Translations under genes and position numbers: made by a program
Part shown: in pieces, positions 34,418-43,958 of the stretch
Layout of the letters: each line of letters starts with the position of its first letter
Position numbering within the stretch: position 1 is the first letter of the stretch
Source: Verrucomicrobiaceae bacterium UBA2429
GTDB taxonomy: Bacteria > Verrucomicrobiota > Verrucomicrobiia > Verrucomicrobiales > Verrucomicrobiaceae
Direction: 5' to 3'
DNA length: 64,000 bases
Assembly (NCBI GenBank): GCA_002343505.1
Contig: DDQZ01000078.1
Span: forward strand, 57,866 to 121,865
Notes under the pieces: generated by a model
Seen by the model: only the letters and a program-made list of their open reading frames with translations
Database searches by the model: none
What the model was told of the DNA's origin: nothing

Positions 34418-35836
34418 TCAGGCAAAAACCGCCTTCGCGACTTTCGGCGCGGTGAAGCCGGTGAGGCGCTCCTCCAGGCCGTTGCGCTCGAAGTGCAGGC
34501 GCTCCGCGTCCAGGCCGAGCGCGTGCAGGATGGTGGCGTGGAAGTCGGGCACGCTGACGGGATTGACCACGGCCTTGTGGCCGAGCTCGTCCGTTTCGCC
34601 ATACACGAAGCCTTTTTTCAATCCGCCGCCGGCCATCCAGCTCGTGAAGCCCTGCATGTTGTGGTCGCGCCCGCTGAAGTCGTTGCCGATCTTCTGCGAA
34701 GTGGGCGTGCGTCCGAATTCGCCGCCCCAGATGACGAGCGTGTCATCGAGCAGGCCGCGCTGTTTGAGATCCTTGATGAGCGCCGCCACGGGCTGGTCGG
34801 TGCGCTCGCAGGCGGAGCGCAGGGTGCCTTCGAGGTTGCTGTGATTGTCCCACGGCTGGTCCTCCATGAAGATCTGCACAAAGCGCACGCCGCGCTCCAC
34901 CATGCGCCGCGCCAGCAGGCAGCGGCGGCCATAGGAGTCGGTGATTTTTTGGCCGATGCCGTAGGCGGCGCGGGTGGCCTCGCTTTCCTGATCCAAATCC
35001 AGCACATCGCTGGCGCTGAGCTGCATCCTGGCGGCCAGGCTGTAGGCCTCGATGCGCGCGTCCAGCTCGCCGTAGCCGGGGCGCTGAGCGCGGTGGCGTC
35101 CGTCCAGCCGTTCCAGCAGGTCCCGCGCGGCCTGGCTGACGGCGCTCGGCTCCTCGTTCTCCGGGGTGAGATTCAAAATGGGCGCGCCGATACTGCGGAA
35201 GCGCGTGCCTTGATACACCTGCGGCAGGTAGGCCGAGGTCCAGTTGCGCACGTCGTTTTTCGGCAGTCCGAGCGGGTCGTCGAGCACGACATACGCGGGC
35301 AGGTCCTTGCACTCGCTGCCCAGGCCGTAGGCCACCCAGGAGCCGAGGGAGGGGTGGCCCATGAACAGCCGGCCGGTGTGGATTTTGTAAAGCGCGTTGT
35401 CGTGGTTCGGGTGGTCGGTCCACAGCGAGTGCATGAAGCACAGCTCGTCCACCACCCGCGCCGTGTGCGGCAGCGCGTCCGACATCCAAATGCCCGACTG
35501 CCCGTGCCGGGCGAATTTGCACACCGGCGGCATGATGGCGCCGACATTGGAGGTGCCCACATTGCCCAGCTCCTCGATGTTGCCGGGGAAGGACTTGCCG
35601 GCGTGTTTTTCGAGCGCCGGTTTGGGGTCGAAGAGGTCCATCTGGCTGGGACCTCCATTCATGAACAGATGGATCACCGCCTTGGCCCTGGCCGGATGAT
35701 GCGCGGACTTCGGGCTCAGATCATGCCGCGCCTGTGCCGCCGCGCCCCAGAGCCGGTCGCCCGCGAACAAATGCGCCAGAGCGGCCCCGCAGAGGCCGTC
35801 GGACATGTTCTGGAAAAAGGAGCGGCGGGTGAGCAT
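34418..35836 (-). CDS. DUF1501 domain-containing protein
   Basis: A 472-aa protein with a twin-arginine-like start (MLTRRSFFQNMSDGLCG) suggesting Tat export. DUF1501 motifs include LFMNGGPSQMDLFDPKP, GHPSLGSWVAYGLGSE, DLDQESEATRAAYGIG, LARRMVERGVRFVQIF and GGEFGRTP. The fold is alkaline phosphatase/sulfatase-related and members are thought to work with DUF1549/DUF1553 proteins. Enzymatic activity is not established for the family. Start at 35836; the longer frame upstream is unsupported. Confidence 0.92.
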   Translation of the reverse strand: MLTRRSFFQNMSDGLCGAALAHLFAGDRLWGAAAQARHDLSPKSAHHPARAKAVIHLFMNGGPSQMDLFDPKPALEKHAGKSFPGNIEELGNVGTSNVGAIMPPVCKFARHGQSGIWMSDALPHTARVVDELCFMHSLWTDHPNHDNALYKIHTGRLFMGHPSLGSWVAYGLGSECKDLPAYVVLDDPLGLPKNDVRNWTSAYLPQVYQGTRFRSIGAPILNLTPENEEPSAVSQAARDLLERLDGRHRAQRPGYGELDARIEAYSLAARMQLSASDVLDLDQESEATRAAYGIGQKITDSYGRRCLLARRMVERGVRFVQIFMEDQPWDNHSNLEGTLRSACERTDQPVAALIKDLKQRGLLDDTLVIWGGEFGRTPTSQKIGNDFSGRDHNMQGFTSWMAGGGLKKGFVYGETDELGHKAVVNPVSVPDFHATILHALGLDAERLHFERNGLEERLTGFTAPKVAKAVFA

Positions 35837-35973
35837 GGCGGGTGTACGAAGCCGGGAGCGGCATTTGAGCAGCACTCGGCCATTTTCGAGACAACAAAAC
35901 GTCATTCCTTGAAGCCCGCTCTCAAGGGAAGCGCGCGCTGATCCAGCACCGCAGGCGCGAATGCCCAAGGAGT

Positions 35974-35990
35974 GGCGCTTTGCAAGCGCC
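35974..35990. repeat. Short intergenic palindrome
   Basis: GGCGCTT-TGC-AAGCGCC, a perfect 7-bp stem with a 3-base loop, between the DUF1501 start and the ceramidase-like stop. The same kind of short GC-rich hairpin occurs in other gaps of this window. Confidence 0.5.
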
Positions 35991-36020
35991 CTGTCCCGCT
36001 CTCACACCCTGCCCCGCCTG

Positions 36021-37508
36021 TCAGTCCGCCAAAAGAGCGCGAATGCCCCGCATGAGCACCTCCTCGACTTGGGGGGCCACATTGGAGGAGCTGGGTTGCG
36101 TTTCATAGCCGCCCTCGTCATAGGCAGCCTTGGTGCCGATGTAACCGGTGCCGTATTCGCCGTAGGCCGCCATGCAGACCACCGCCTCCGGCCTCAGCTT
36201 CTGCGCGGCAAGCTGATACTCCACAAACAACTCGCCCGGCATGTGCAGAATCAACACCGACCCCAGCCGCAGACAGGCGAGATCAATTCTGCATCCGCTT
36301 TTCATGCGCTGCACGAAGGCCAGTTTGCCGGCGGCGGCGAGGCGCTCGCCCTCCTCGGCGCTGGTGTCCATGATTTTCGCCCGCAACGCATCGGCATCCA
36401 GATGACTGGCCAGGGGCAGGCTGACAGGCACGACTTTCCACCCGACATCGCCAGCCTGAAGAGGCACTTTTTTTGCGGCCGCAAAAGCGCGGCGCATTCC
36501 GTCCGCCATGCGATCGGTCAGACGCACACGGGCCTCCGGCGAGCCGTCGTTGTATTTCCCGGCGGCGATGTTGCCCGCGGCTCCGTTGAAATGCACCAGC
36601 GTGAGGCCGCCGTTCGCATGCTCATGCCGCGCGCGCGCCAGGCCGACAAACTCGGAGGTGACATCACCTTTGCCAAAGTAACTTTGCGGGTGCGTGGCAT
36701 AGTAGCTCAGGCTCGCCAACGGCTCCTCATCCTCGTAAAATGTCAGCATCTTCAGCATGGGATCAATCACCCCCTCCGGTGCGGCCAGCGCCTCCTCCAC
36801 GCGCGACGCGCTCAGGTCATAGCCATTGCGCCGGGCATTCTCCGCGAGCCGGGAGAGCAGCGGCTCGGGAATGCGGTAGGAGCTGGAGCGGGCTATCATC
36901 ACCCTGCCGTCGCTCCCGATGATGCGGCGGTTGGAGGCGACTTTCTCCACGCGCGCCTCGCCCACGCCCAGGTGAGAAACCCTGCGCGCGTCCGCCAGAC
37001 TGGCGCGCAAAGCCCCGGCGGCAGCGGCGATGGCCCGCCGCACAAAAGACGCGTCACAGCGGATGCCCGCCAGCCCAGCAGCCTCCAGCAGCGCCTCCGC
37101 GCCGAGATCACCGCGCACCCCGTCGTGCTGGTGCAGCACATGCACCGCCACGCGCTCCACAGTGGTGCCTGCCGCCTCCGCCAAAGCCTGGCGCCACGCG
37201 TCATGCCCCTCGTTGGCAATGCCGATCCAATCCACCGCGCACAGCACCACCGGCTCACCCGCCCCCAGCAGCACCACCCCGCGCGCGCTCAACGGGTCTT
37301 CAATGGACCGCGCCGGAGCATAGGCCACTGGCGACCCGATCGGCGGCGTGGCATCCGCCTGAAACACCGCCACGCGCAACCCCGCATCCGGCGGTTGCGG
37401 CGAGCTGGAGCTTTCCTCGCGCCCTGCCGGATCCCCCGAGCCCGAGATCAAAACAACACCCGCCAGCACAGCAAGAGCGGCAAGGAACGAAAGCGAAGCG
37501 CGATTCAT
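36021..37508 (-). CDS. Neutral/alkaline ceramidase-like secreted hydrolase
   Basis: A 495-aa protein with an N-terminal signal/anchor (SFLAALAVLAGVVLISGSG). The early LRVAVFQADATPPIGSP matches the opening of the neutral non-lysosomal ceramidase N-terminal domain (usually G-x-A-x-x-D-I-T-P-P-x-G). Probable zinc ligands lie in VLHQHDGV and SYYATHPQSYF, and HFNGAAGNIAAGKYND is a further conserved block. The family hydrolyses ceramide, but many bacterial members in Planctomycetes and Verrucomicrobia have unknown substrates. Transcribed alone; a strong hairpin (37581-37601) precedes it. Confidence 0.78.
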   Translation of the reverse strand: MNRASLSFLAALAVLAGVVLISGSGDPAGREESSSSPQPPDAGLRVAVFQADATPPIGSPVAYAPARSIEDPLSARGVVLLGAGEPVVLCAVDWIGIANEGHDAWRQALAEAAGTTVERVAVHVLHQHDGVRGDLGAEALLEAAGLAGIRCDASFVRRAIAAAAGALRASLADARRVSHLGVGEARVEKVASNRRIIGSDGRVMIARSSSYRIPEPLLSRLAENARRNGYDLSASRVEEALAAPEGVIDPMLKMLTFYEDEEPLASLSYYATHPQSYFGKGDVTSEFVGLARARHEHANGGLTLVHFNGAAGNIAAGKYNDGSPEARVRLTDRMADGMRRAFAAAKKVPLQAGDVGWKVVPVSLPLASHLDADALRAKIMDTSAEEGERLAAAGKLAFVQRMKSGCRIDLACLRLGSVLILHMPGELFVEYQLAAQKLRPEAVVCMAAYGEYGTGYIGTKAAYDEGGYETQPSSSNVAPQVEEVLMRGIRALLAD

Positions 37509-37580
37509 GATGACAAATCATACGCGGCTCAACCATCTCCATCCTGCCGGGCGGCATGATGTTTTTCATCAACTTTGGCC

Positions 37581-37601
37581 CGCATTGTGTTTCACAATGC
37601 G
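37581..37601. promoter_or_regulatory. Perfect hairpin in the ceramidase-like upstream gap
   Basis: CGCATTGTG-TTT-CACAATGCG, a perfect 9-bp stem with 3-base loop, in the 100-base gap between the unknown gene ending at 37609 and the ceramidase-like start at 37508. It could end transcription of the upstream gene or be a regulator binding site for the downstream gene. No T-tract. Confidence 0.5.
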
Positions 37602-37608
37602 CGAACGT

Positions 37609-39015
37609 TCATTTAGGCGGTGTATTTGCCACAGGTGAGCGCACGCGGAACTCTACCTCGGTCAATGTCTCGACAAGCAGGGTGAGACTCCATGATTTTG
37701 CATCAGCAGGAAGGTTCAGGCTGTAGGTCATGCCTTCCTGCGAGCCGCCCACTGGTCCACCCACGATTTTCCGTCGCCCAAAGCGTGGATCGCTCGTTTC
37801 CGTGCGGCCTTGATCATCTCTAGCATCCAGCAGGATGATTCGTTTTCCATTCGTGATGTCATTTGCCAAGCCCGACACCAAGAATCGCGGAGCATCGCTT
37901 GCCTGCGTGAATTTCCCAAGACTTAGCGTCATTCCACGGCATGTGACTTTGCGTTCGAAATTGATTGGAGCCTCAGATGGCAGGGGCAACCCTTCAAACT
38001 TGAACTGCTCGTCCTCAGGAACGTCGAGGGAATACGCCTTCCGACACAGGCTGTAGCGCACCAGCCAGCAGGGATCATCACTCCACGGCGCCGTGTCGAT
38101 GCTGTTCCACATCCGTCCCGAAGACTCGCTGGAGCCTCCTGTTGTCTGTCTAAACACCTGTCCAGAACTGTCAGTGACGCTCATGCGGGCCACCTCAAAA
38201 CCTGGCAAGGGCTTCCCGTCTCTCTCGACGACGAGCAATGAATGGAGCGCCCCATAACCATCTCCAACAATGCGGTCGCGCCGAAGCTCTTTGAGAGTCA
38301 AAGTCTCCCCGCGAAAAGGCAGTGACAGAGGCAAAGGTTCCGCAACATTGGATGATGAAGCCTGCCAAAAGGGATTCGGAACGATCATCTGAGCGGCAGG
38401 TTTTAGCCGTGTTTCCCTGTCCGGCTTTGGTGTCTGACGATCATTGGGATGGAACACGATCCGAATCGTTTTCGATCGGCGAGGGTAAGCGCTGCCAAGC
38501 CGCAACCAGCCAGACACAGCCTCTCCAGTTGACTTTGCCGCTCCATTATAGCTCCAGGTATAATCACGCACCCGGGTTTCCCACCCATGCTCATCTGCCA
38601 CAAAGATGTCCAAGGGGTGCTGGCTCAGATTACCTTTCGTTTGAAACTGAAGCTCAAACTCATGCATGTCCGGCCAGGCGGGGTAGCCCGTGCGGTGCAT
38701 GATGGGGGCGGGAAGATGGCTGCTGATTGAAGGTGGCAGTGAACTCCGCAGCCAGTGCAGCCAGAAGGGATGGTATTCCTCCGCCGGTGGTCCAGTGTGG
38801 TGGAAATTGGATGTCCCCATGGTCACGCCATGACTGCTGCCGTAGTAGCTGACACGAACTCCATCTGGCAAAACAACGGTTGGGTGACGAGATCTGACCA
38901 TGCCCCACTGGACACAAGCCAGGAAGATGATCAGCAGTATGAAACCCAGCCGCCATGCGGGCAGACGTTTCCTGGGATTGGCCGGCAGTCCTGGTGATTC
39001 CCTCAACGGTTTCAT
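37609..39015 (-). CDS. Single-pass membrane-anchored protein, unknown
   Basis: A 468-aa protein with one N-terminal transmembrane helix (LGFILLIIFLACVQWGMV, about residues 24-41) and a large extracytoplasmic part. I do not recognise the domain. It reads as beta-rich: an early region with SYYGSSHGVTMGTSNFHH, then two long segments each ending in a possible strand-rich domain, for example ILLDARDDQGRTETSDPRFG. Its start (39015) overlaps the stop of the neighbouring gene by 4 bases, so the two are translationally coupled. Base composition is a little lower in GC than around it. Confidence 0.6.
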   Translation of the reverse strand: MKPLRESPGLPANPRKRLPAWRLGFILLIIFLACVQWGMVRSRHPTVVLPDGVRVSYYGSSHGVTMGTSNFHHTGPPAEEYHPFWLHWLRSSLPPSISSHLPAPIMHRTGYPAWPDMHEFELQFQTKGNLSQHPLDIFVADEHGWETRVRDYTWSYNGAAKSTGEAVSGWLRLGSAYPRRSKTIRIVFHPNDRQTPKPDRETRLKPAAQMIVPNPFWQASSSNVAEPLPLSLPFRGETLTLKELRRDRIVGDGYGALHSLLVVERDGKPLPGFEVARMSVTDSSGQVFRQTTGGSSESSGRMWNSIDTAPWSDDPCWLVRYSLCRKAYSLDVPEDEQFKFEGLPLPSEAPINFERKVTCRGMTLSLGKFTQASDAPRFLVSGLANDITNGKRIILLDARDDQGRTETSDPRFGRRKIVGGPVGGSQEGMTYSLNLPADAKSWSLTLLVETLTEVEFRVRSPVANTPPK

Positions 39016-39416
39016 GGGCAAGTCCTGTGCCACGTTCGAAATGCGGCGCGCACACGCGGCCATTCGGCGTCGTCAAAGCATGCCTCCCGCACTTCGACAA
39101 AACGCAGCACGCCACGGTGCTGGAACGCGATCTGCCAGCCTGCGGGAGACGGGCTGATTTCCTCGATCTCCGCCGCTGGTATGAAGAGGCCGCAAGGGAA
39201 GGTGATGCCCGAAGGCTGGACGCGCAGACATCCGGGACGGCGCAGCCAAAGCCACAGGCCGATGAGCGTCAGAATGCCGGCAGTCTCAAAAAAGGCTGCT
39301 GCTGAATCCTGCATGAGAAAGATGCCAACCAGGAAGATAAGCGCCCACTGTTGATGCTGCCGCAGCCTTGGAAACCGCCGCGCGGTCACGCTCCAGGAAT
39401 TCTCGTCCGCAGTCAT
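39012..39416 (-). CDS. Small two-helix membrane protein, unknown
   Basis: A 134-aa protein with two predicted transmembrane helices (WALIFLVGIFLM and AGILTLIGLWLWL, about residues 24-55) followed by a compact C-terminal domain with a PH-like pattern of short strands (LRVQPSGITFPCGLFIPAAEIEEI, WQIAFQHRGVLRFVEV). The four-base ATGA overlap with the following gene implies one operon. It ends 2 bases upstream of the PSD1 gene start region of 39419-42328 on the same strand, so all three may be co-transcribed. Confidence 0.6.
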   Translation of the reverse strand: MTADENSWSVTARRFPRLRQHQQWALIFLVGIFLMQDSAAAFFETAGILTLIGLWLWLRRPGCLRVQPSGITFPCGLFIPAAEIEEISPSPAGWQIAFQHRGVLRFVEVREACFDDAEWPRVRAAFRTWHRTCP

Positions 39417-39418
39417 GT

Positions 39419-42328
39419 TCAGTCCAGGTAAAGAAACCCGGCGGAGTTCAGCAGGGTGTGGCAGAAGGTGGCGAGGGCTTTGAGGCGCGCTTCGGGGGGC
39501 GTGGCGCCGGTTTCCTGCCAGGCGGCGGTGAGCTGGCTCAGGGCGGCGAGGGAGTCGGTGGCTTCGGCGGCATCCGGCGGGCGTTGGAGGGCGGTTTCGA
39601 AGGCGAGGCGGATGGCGGCGGGGTCGTCATCACCGGAGGCGCTCTCGAGCCGCGCGGCGAAGGCGGCGGCAAGTTCGCGGACACGGGCGTTGTTTTGCAG
39701 CATGAGGGGCTGGAGGGAGACGGTGGAGATGCTGCGCTGCACGCAGTTGGGCTGCATCTCGGGATAATCAAAAGTGGCGAGCATGGAGGGCATCTCGGTG
39801 CGGCGCAGCCGCAGGTAGAGGCTGCGGCGGAACATGCCGCCGGGCCGCTCCTGCTCCATGATGAGGCCGTCCTCGCGCACGGTGACGGGCGAGGGCGGCC
39901 CGTGGAGCGCGGGATCGAGCCGGCCGGACACTGCGTGCAGGGCGTCGCGCAAGGCCTCGGCGTCGAGGCGGCGCAAGTTCATGCGGGAGAGGAGGAGATT
40001 TTCCGGGTCCGCATCCTTCGCATTGCGATCTTCGAATTTCGAGGCCGGATGGGAACTCTGCCTCCAGGTGCGGGAGTTTAAAATGACTCGATGCAGGTGC
40101 TTGAGGCTCCAGCCGTTGCTGACGAAGTCGCGCGCGAGCCAGTCGAGCAGTTCGGGGTGGGTGGGGCGCGCGCCTTGCACGCCGAAGTTTTCGAGGGTGG
40201 AGACGATGCCGCGCCCGAAGTGCTGCGCCCACACACGGTTCACGAGCACGCGCGCGGTGAGCGGGTGATCGGGGCCGGTGAGCCATTGGGCAAAGGCGAG
40301 CCGGCGCCCGGTTTTCTCCGCGCCGGGCCAGGGCGGCGCGGTCTCGAAGGGTGCGCGTCCGTCGGTGAGCACGGAGGGCACGCCCGGGCCGACGAGGCGC
40401 GTGGGGCGGTGCGCCTCGCCGCGCGAAAGCAGGTAGGTGGGCGAGGGCCGGCCGCGATCCCACAAGGCGCGCACGGTGAGTGGCGGCAGCAGGCGCGCGC
40501 GCAGGGAGGCGAGTTTTTCATCGAACCCGCGCAGTTCTTCCGCGAAGGCGGGGCGCTCTTTGACGAGCACGGCTTCCACGGGCCTGAACTCGGTCTCATA
40601 ACGCTTCACGAGTTCCACCTGGCGCAGGGTGCGGCGGATGGCGTTCGCTTTCACGGCGGCGAGAATTTCCTCCTGCCCGGCCTTGTCCAATGCCGGCCAG
40701 CGTTGCTTGTAAATTTCGTCCTGGAGCTTTTTGAGGGCCGCTGTGCGCGTGGTCTCCAGCGCCTTGATTTCTTTTTCCAAGGGGCCGTTCACTTCCTTGT
40801 GGCGGGCCATTGCCTCAGGGCTGGCGGTCTCGAGCTTCCGCGTCTTCCACGTCATCCAGTCGTGCTCGTCGAACGCGCCTTGGAAGACGGCTTTAAGCCG
40901 GTAGTAGTCGCGCTGCGGGATGGCGTCGTATTTGTGGCTGTGGCAGCGCGCGCAGTCCAGCGTGAGGCCGAGGATGCCGGAGCCGACCACCTGGATCGCG
41001 TCACTGATGACGCCGAGGCGCTCGGGCACGAAGTTCATCGTGCGCGAACCGGTCTGGTCCACACCCATGCGCAGAAAGCCGGTGGCGATGAGGTTTTCAG
41101 TGACCTCGTCAGTGATCTTGGCGGGGTCGGTGTGGTCGGCCAGTTCATCGCCGGCGAGCTGCTCGTGCAGGAAGCGGTCCCAGGGTTTGTCGTCATTGAA
41201 GGCGCGGATGACGTAGTCGCGGTATTTCCATGCCACCTCGCGCACAGGGTCCTCGGTGGTGCCGCCCTCGGAGTCGGAGTAGCCGGCCACATCGAGCCAG
41301 AAGCGGCCCCAGCGCTCGCCGTAGTGGGGAGAGGCGAGCAAGTGATCCACCATCTCGGCGAACCAGCCGTCGCTCAAGTGCTCCATCCAGCGTGCGAGTT
41401 CGGCGGTGGAAGGCGGGAGTCCGATGAGGTCGAAGTAGGCGCGGCGGATGAGGCTGTGGCGTTCCGCCTCGAGTGAAAAGTCGAGCCCGGCGGCGCGCAG
41501 CTTTTCGTGAATGAAGGCATCCACCGGGCGCATGGGCAGGCCGTCCGGCGAGGCGGGCACGGGCACGGCGGCGGGCAGGGGTTGAAAGGCCCAGTGCTTG
41601 CGGTCCTCGTCTGTCACCAGCGGGTCGGGCGCACCATCGGCGATGTCGGGCGGCGTCTCGCGCATGGAGGCGCCTGCGGCGACCCACTCGCGCAGCTTCT
41701 CCACCTCGGTGCCGCCGGGGCGCTCGACGAAGAATTTCAAAAGCTGGTCCTGCGGCGGGCACAATCCCTTTTCGACTCGCTGGATGGCGAGGCTTTCGTC
41801 CGGCTTGCCAGGCACGACGGCGGGGCCGGACTGGCCGCCTTGGAGCATGTTTTCGGCGAAGCGCAGGTCCAAGCCGCCGCGCTGCAACTCCGCTCCGTGG
41901 CAGGCCGTGCAGCGCAGCAGCAGCACGGGCAGGATGTCGTGTTTGCGCGGTCCATTCTCCACCGCCACCGGCGCCAGGCGGAAACGCGCGCCGCCCTCGA
42001 TCCACTCGGCAATGAGCGCCGCCTCGTCATGCGTGAGCTTGTCACCTTTGCGCGGCATCTCACCGCTGTGGACGAGCTCGTAGAGCAGGCTGTGCTTGGG
42101 ATCGCCAGCCTTCACGACCACGCCCGCGTCGCTGCCGCGCATGAGGGTGGCGGGGCTGGAGAGATCGAGATTGGCGCGTTTGGTCTCCGCATTGTGGCAC
42201 TGCCGGCAAGAGCGCTCCAGCAGCGGGGCGATGTGGTCCTCGAAGAACACCTCCCGCGCCTGCGCCGCAGGCACGATGCCGGTCAAAGCCGCGCCGCAGC
42301 AGAGCGCGGCGGCTTTCAGGGATGACAT
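39419..42328 (-). CDS. PSD1-type multidomain protein (cytochrome-like, DUF1549, DUF1553)
   Basis: A 969-aa secreted protein. The ATG at 42328 gives the signal [24 protein letters not shown]; a GTG 21 bases upstream is the alternative. Canonical c-type heme motifs CRQCH (Cys41, Cys44, His45) and CTACH (about residue 142) are followed by a third Cys motif, DCARCHSHK. The DUF1549 part ([23 protein letters not shown]) and DUF1553 part ([20 protein letters not shown], then the [19 protein letters not shown] block) fill the rest. Belongs to the same family as the protein at 31245 but with two CxxCH motifs instead of one variant site, so the two probably differ in redox ability. Possible role in oxidising glycans or handling c-type electrons, inferred only. 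Confidence 0.9.
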   Translation of the reverse strand: MSSLKAAALCCGAALTGIVPAAQAREVFFEDHIAPLLERSCRQCHNAETKRANLDLSSPATLMRGSDAGVVVKAGDPKHSLLYELVHSGEMPRKGDKLTHDEAALIAEWIEGGARFRLAPVAVENGPRKHDILPVLLLRCTACHGAELQRGGLDLRFAENMLQGGQSGPAVVPGKPDESLAIQRVEKGLCPPQDQLLKFFVERPGGTEVEKLREWVAAGASMRETPPDIADGAPDPLVTDEDRKHWAFQPLPAAVPVPASPDGLPMRPVDAFIHEKLRAAGLDFSLEAERHSLIRRAYFDLIGLPPSTAELARWMEHLSDGWFAEMVDHLLASPHYGERWGRFWLDVAGYSDSEGGTTEDPVREVAWKYRDYVIRAFNDDKPWDRFLHEQLAGDELADHTDPAKITDEVTENLIATGFLRMGVDQTGSRTMNFVPERLGVISDAIQVVGSGILGLTLDCARCHSHKYDAIPQRDYYRLKAVFQGAFDEHDWMTWKTRKLETASPEAMARHKEVNGPLEKEIKALETTRTAALKKLQDEIYKQRWPALDKAGQEEILAAVKANAIRRTLRQVELVKRYETEFRPVEAVLVKERPAFAEELRGFDEKLASLRARLLPPLTVRALWDRGRPSPTYLLSRGEAHRPTRLVGPGVPSVLTDGRAPFETAPPWPGAEKTGRRLAFAQWLTGPDHPLTARVLVNRVWAQHFGRGIVSTLENFGVQGARPTHPELLDWLARDFVSNGWSLKHLHRVILNSRTWRQSSHPASKFEDRNAKDADPENLLLSRMNLRRLDAEALRDALHAVSGRLDPALHGPPSPVTVREDGLIMEQERPGGMFRRSLYLRLRRTEMPSMLATFDYPEMQPNCVQRSISTVSLQPLMLQNNARVRELAAAFAARLESASGDDDPAAIRLAFETALQRPPDAAEATDSLAALSQLTAAWQETGATPPEARLKALATFCHTLLNSAGFLYLD

Positions 42329-42657
42329 CGGCTTGAGGAGTCGGATCACGGAAACAAATAACGTCTTTGCCCGGCGCTGTTTGTCTGACGCGCTCGAATC
42401 CTGGCGTTTTCACAGCGATCCACGGCCTTTCAAAATCAGGAAACACCTTGAGTTGGAGAGAATGGTGGAGGCGCGGGTTGGACGCGAAAACCGGCGCATG
42501 ACGCCCTTACGAGCCGGAGCGAGGCGCGCGCGGCTAATGGTTTCCACTATGCCTTGATTGCGGTGAGTCATCATGAATTGCGCCGTAGCCGCCACCAATA
42601 GCGGGGGAGCCAGGCGGAGCCTAGCCTTCGCCCGTCACACCACACGACAACACCGCC
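42329..42657. other. 329-base divergent gap
   Basis: Between the PSD1 gene (minus) and the AraC-type regulator (plus). I see no gene, terminator or strong promoter pair. It should contain both promoters and possibly the regulator's own site. Confidence 0.5.
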
Positions 42658-43479
42658 ATGAACACACGCACCACCCAACTGCAAGCACGTCAACGTTTCA
42701 TCGAAAATCTGGCAGGGAGCGATCTCTTCCGCCACTACCAAACCGCGTTCCACACCCTCACCGGCCTGCCCCTTTCCCTCCGCGCCCTGGAGGACGAGGA
42801 GCATGTGGAGGAGGTGGTCACGCGCCGGGGCGTCGCCGGAGTGGTCCACACCCTCATTCCTGTGAAAGTGGGAAAAAATCCCGTGGCCCTGCTCGAGACC
42901 GGGCATGTGCGCCTCGAGCCAGCCAATGCGGACACCTTCGCCCCGCTGGCCAGCGCCCTGCTCGACGACGACCGCAGCCCGGCCGAGATCCGCTCCGCCA
43001 AGGTTCACTTCGAGCAGGCTCCCATGATGGCCCCCGCGCGTTATGACGCGGCCGTGTGCCTGCTGCGCTCCTTCGCCATCCAGCTCGGCGAGAGCGCCCA
43101 CCGGCTGCTCTTCGCCCACGCCACGCACGAGCCCGAGGCGGTGCGCAACGCCAAGATCTTCATCCACGCCCACCTCGTCGAGCCGATGACGCTCGAGGAC
43201 GTGGCAAAGGCGGTCAACGTGAGCCCCTTTCATTTCTGCAAGGTCTTCAAGCGGGCCACCGGCCTCACCTTCACCGACTTTGTGAACCGAGCCCGTGTGG
43301 AGAAAGCCAAGCGCATGCTCATGCGCCCCGCCGCGCGCATCACCGAGGTGGCCTATGATGTCGGCTTCCAGAGCCTGTCGCACTTCAACCGCAGTTTCCG
43401 CCGTATCGCCAGCGAATCGCCGACCGAGTACCGCGGGCGCATGAAAAACGAGCGCAGCGGTGTCCTTGCCGCCGGCTGA
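42658..43479 (+). CDS. AraC-family regulator with PocR-like sensory domain
   Basis: A 273-aa transcription factor. The N-terminal part (about 1-165) resembles a PocR-type sensory domain: FIENLAGSDLFRHYQTAF and GLPLSLRAL, then a ligand-type core. The C-terminal AraC HTH pair is clear: MTLEDVAKAVNVSPFHFCKVFKRATG and ITEVAYDVGFQSLSHFNRSFRR. A small-molecule effector is likely but unknown. The neighbouring PSD1 gene, in the opposite direction, is a possible target. It ends at the strong terminator at 43493-43528. Confidence 0.88.
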   Translation: MNTRTTQLQARQRFIENLAGSDLFRHYQTAFHTLTGLPLSLRALEDEEHVEEVVTRRGVAGVVHTLIPVKVGKNPVALLETGHVRLEPANADTFAPLASALLDDDRSPAEIRSAKVHFEQAPMMAPARYDAAVCLLRSFAIQLGESAHRLLFAHATHEPEAVRNAKIFIHAHLVEPMTLEDVAKAVNVSPFHFCKVFKRATGLTFTDFVNRARVEKAKRMLMRPAARITEVAYDVGFQSLSHFNRSFRRIASESPTEYRGRMKNERSGVLAAG

Positions 43480-43492
43480 GAGATTGAAAATG

Positions 43493-43528
43493 AAAAACCC
43501 CGCGCCCGGAAGAGCGCGGGGTTTTTTT
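43493..43528. terminator. Bidirectional intrinsic terminator
   Basis: An 8-bp GC stem (CCCCGCGC at 43498-43505, GCGCGGGG at 43514-43521) with an 8-base loop, flanked by A5 (43493-43497) and T7 (43522-43528). The A/T flanks let it work in both directions: for the AraC gene (plus, stop at 43479) and for the HU gene (minus, stop at 43548). Confidence 0.93.
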
Positions 43529-43547
43529 CGAATGAACCAGAGTCAGA

Positions 43548-43823
43548 TCACAGCGAGCCTTTCAGCGAGCTGGAAGGCACGAAGCGCACGCTCTTCGAGG
43601 CCTTGATCTTCATGGACTCGCCGGTCTTGGGATTGCGGCCCGTGCGGGCGGCGCGCTTGGCGACCTTGAAGGTGCCAAAGCCGATCAGCTGGACACTGCC
43701 GTCCTTTTTGACGCCTTTGGCGATGGATTCGAGCACGGCTTCAAGGGCGTCGGAAGCTGCGCGCTTCGAGGTGTCGGCGCCGAGCGCCTTCTGGACGAGT
43801 TCGGTGAGTTCTGCTTTGTTCAT
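43548..43823 (-). CDS. hup: HU/IHF-family DNA-binding protein
   Basis: A 91-aa histone-like protein, the usual length. It starts MNKAELTELVQKALG (family start MNKSELI) and has the signature block VQLIGFGTFKVAKRAARTGRNP (read in parts), with the beta-arm KTGESMKIKASKSVRF. It bends and compacts DNA as a homo- or heterodimer. The ATG at 43823 is the family start; the longer frame upstream is not used. It has a strong promoter and the shared terminator. Confidence 0.95.
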   Translation of the reverse strand: MNKAELTELVQKALGADTSKRAASDALEAVLESIAKGVKKDGSVQLIGFGTFKVAKRAARTGRNPKTGESMKIKASKSVRFVPSSSLKGSL

Positions 43824-43890
43824 GGTGGTGGGTTGATGGTGTTGATGATTTTTGCTTTTTCCGCCGGGATTTCTCGCGGAATTGCCGCGA

Positions 43891-43919
43891 TTTAGACGCC
43901 AGCCAGCCAGTCCAGTCAA
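43891..43919 (-). promoter_or_regulatory. Sigma70-type promoter for HU
   Basis: On the minus strand: TTGACT (43914-43919), a 17-base spacer and TCTAAA (43891-43896). The boxes match the consensus 5/6 and 4/6 with ideal spacing. The predicted transcript start is near 43884, giving a 5' UTR of about 60 bases ahead of the ATG at 43823. Confidence 0.7.
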
Positions 43920-43958
43920 TCATAAAAATCCCGCCTACCGCCCGCAAATTCAAAGATC

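Noticed and set aside
37581..37601. Hairpin as an intrinsic terminator
   Set aside because: Stem is good but there is no T-tract on either strand.
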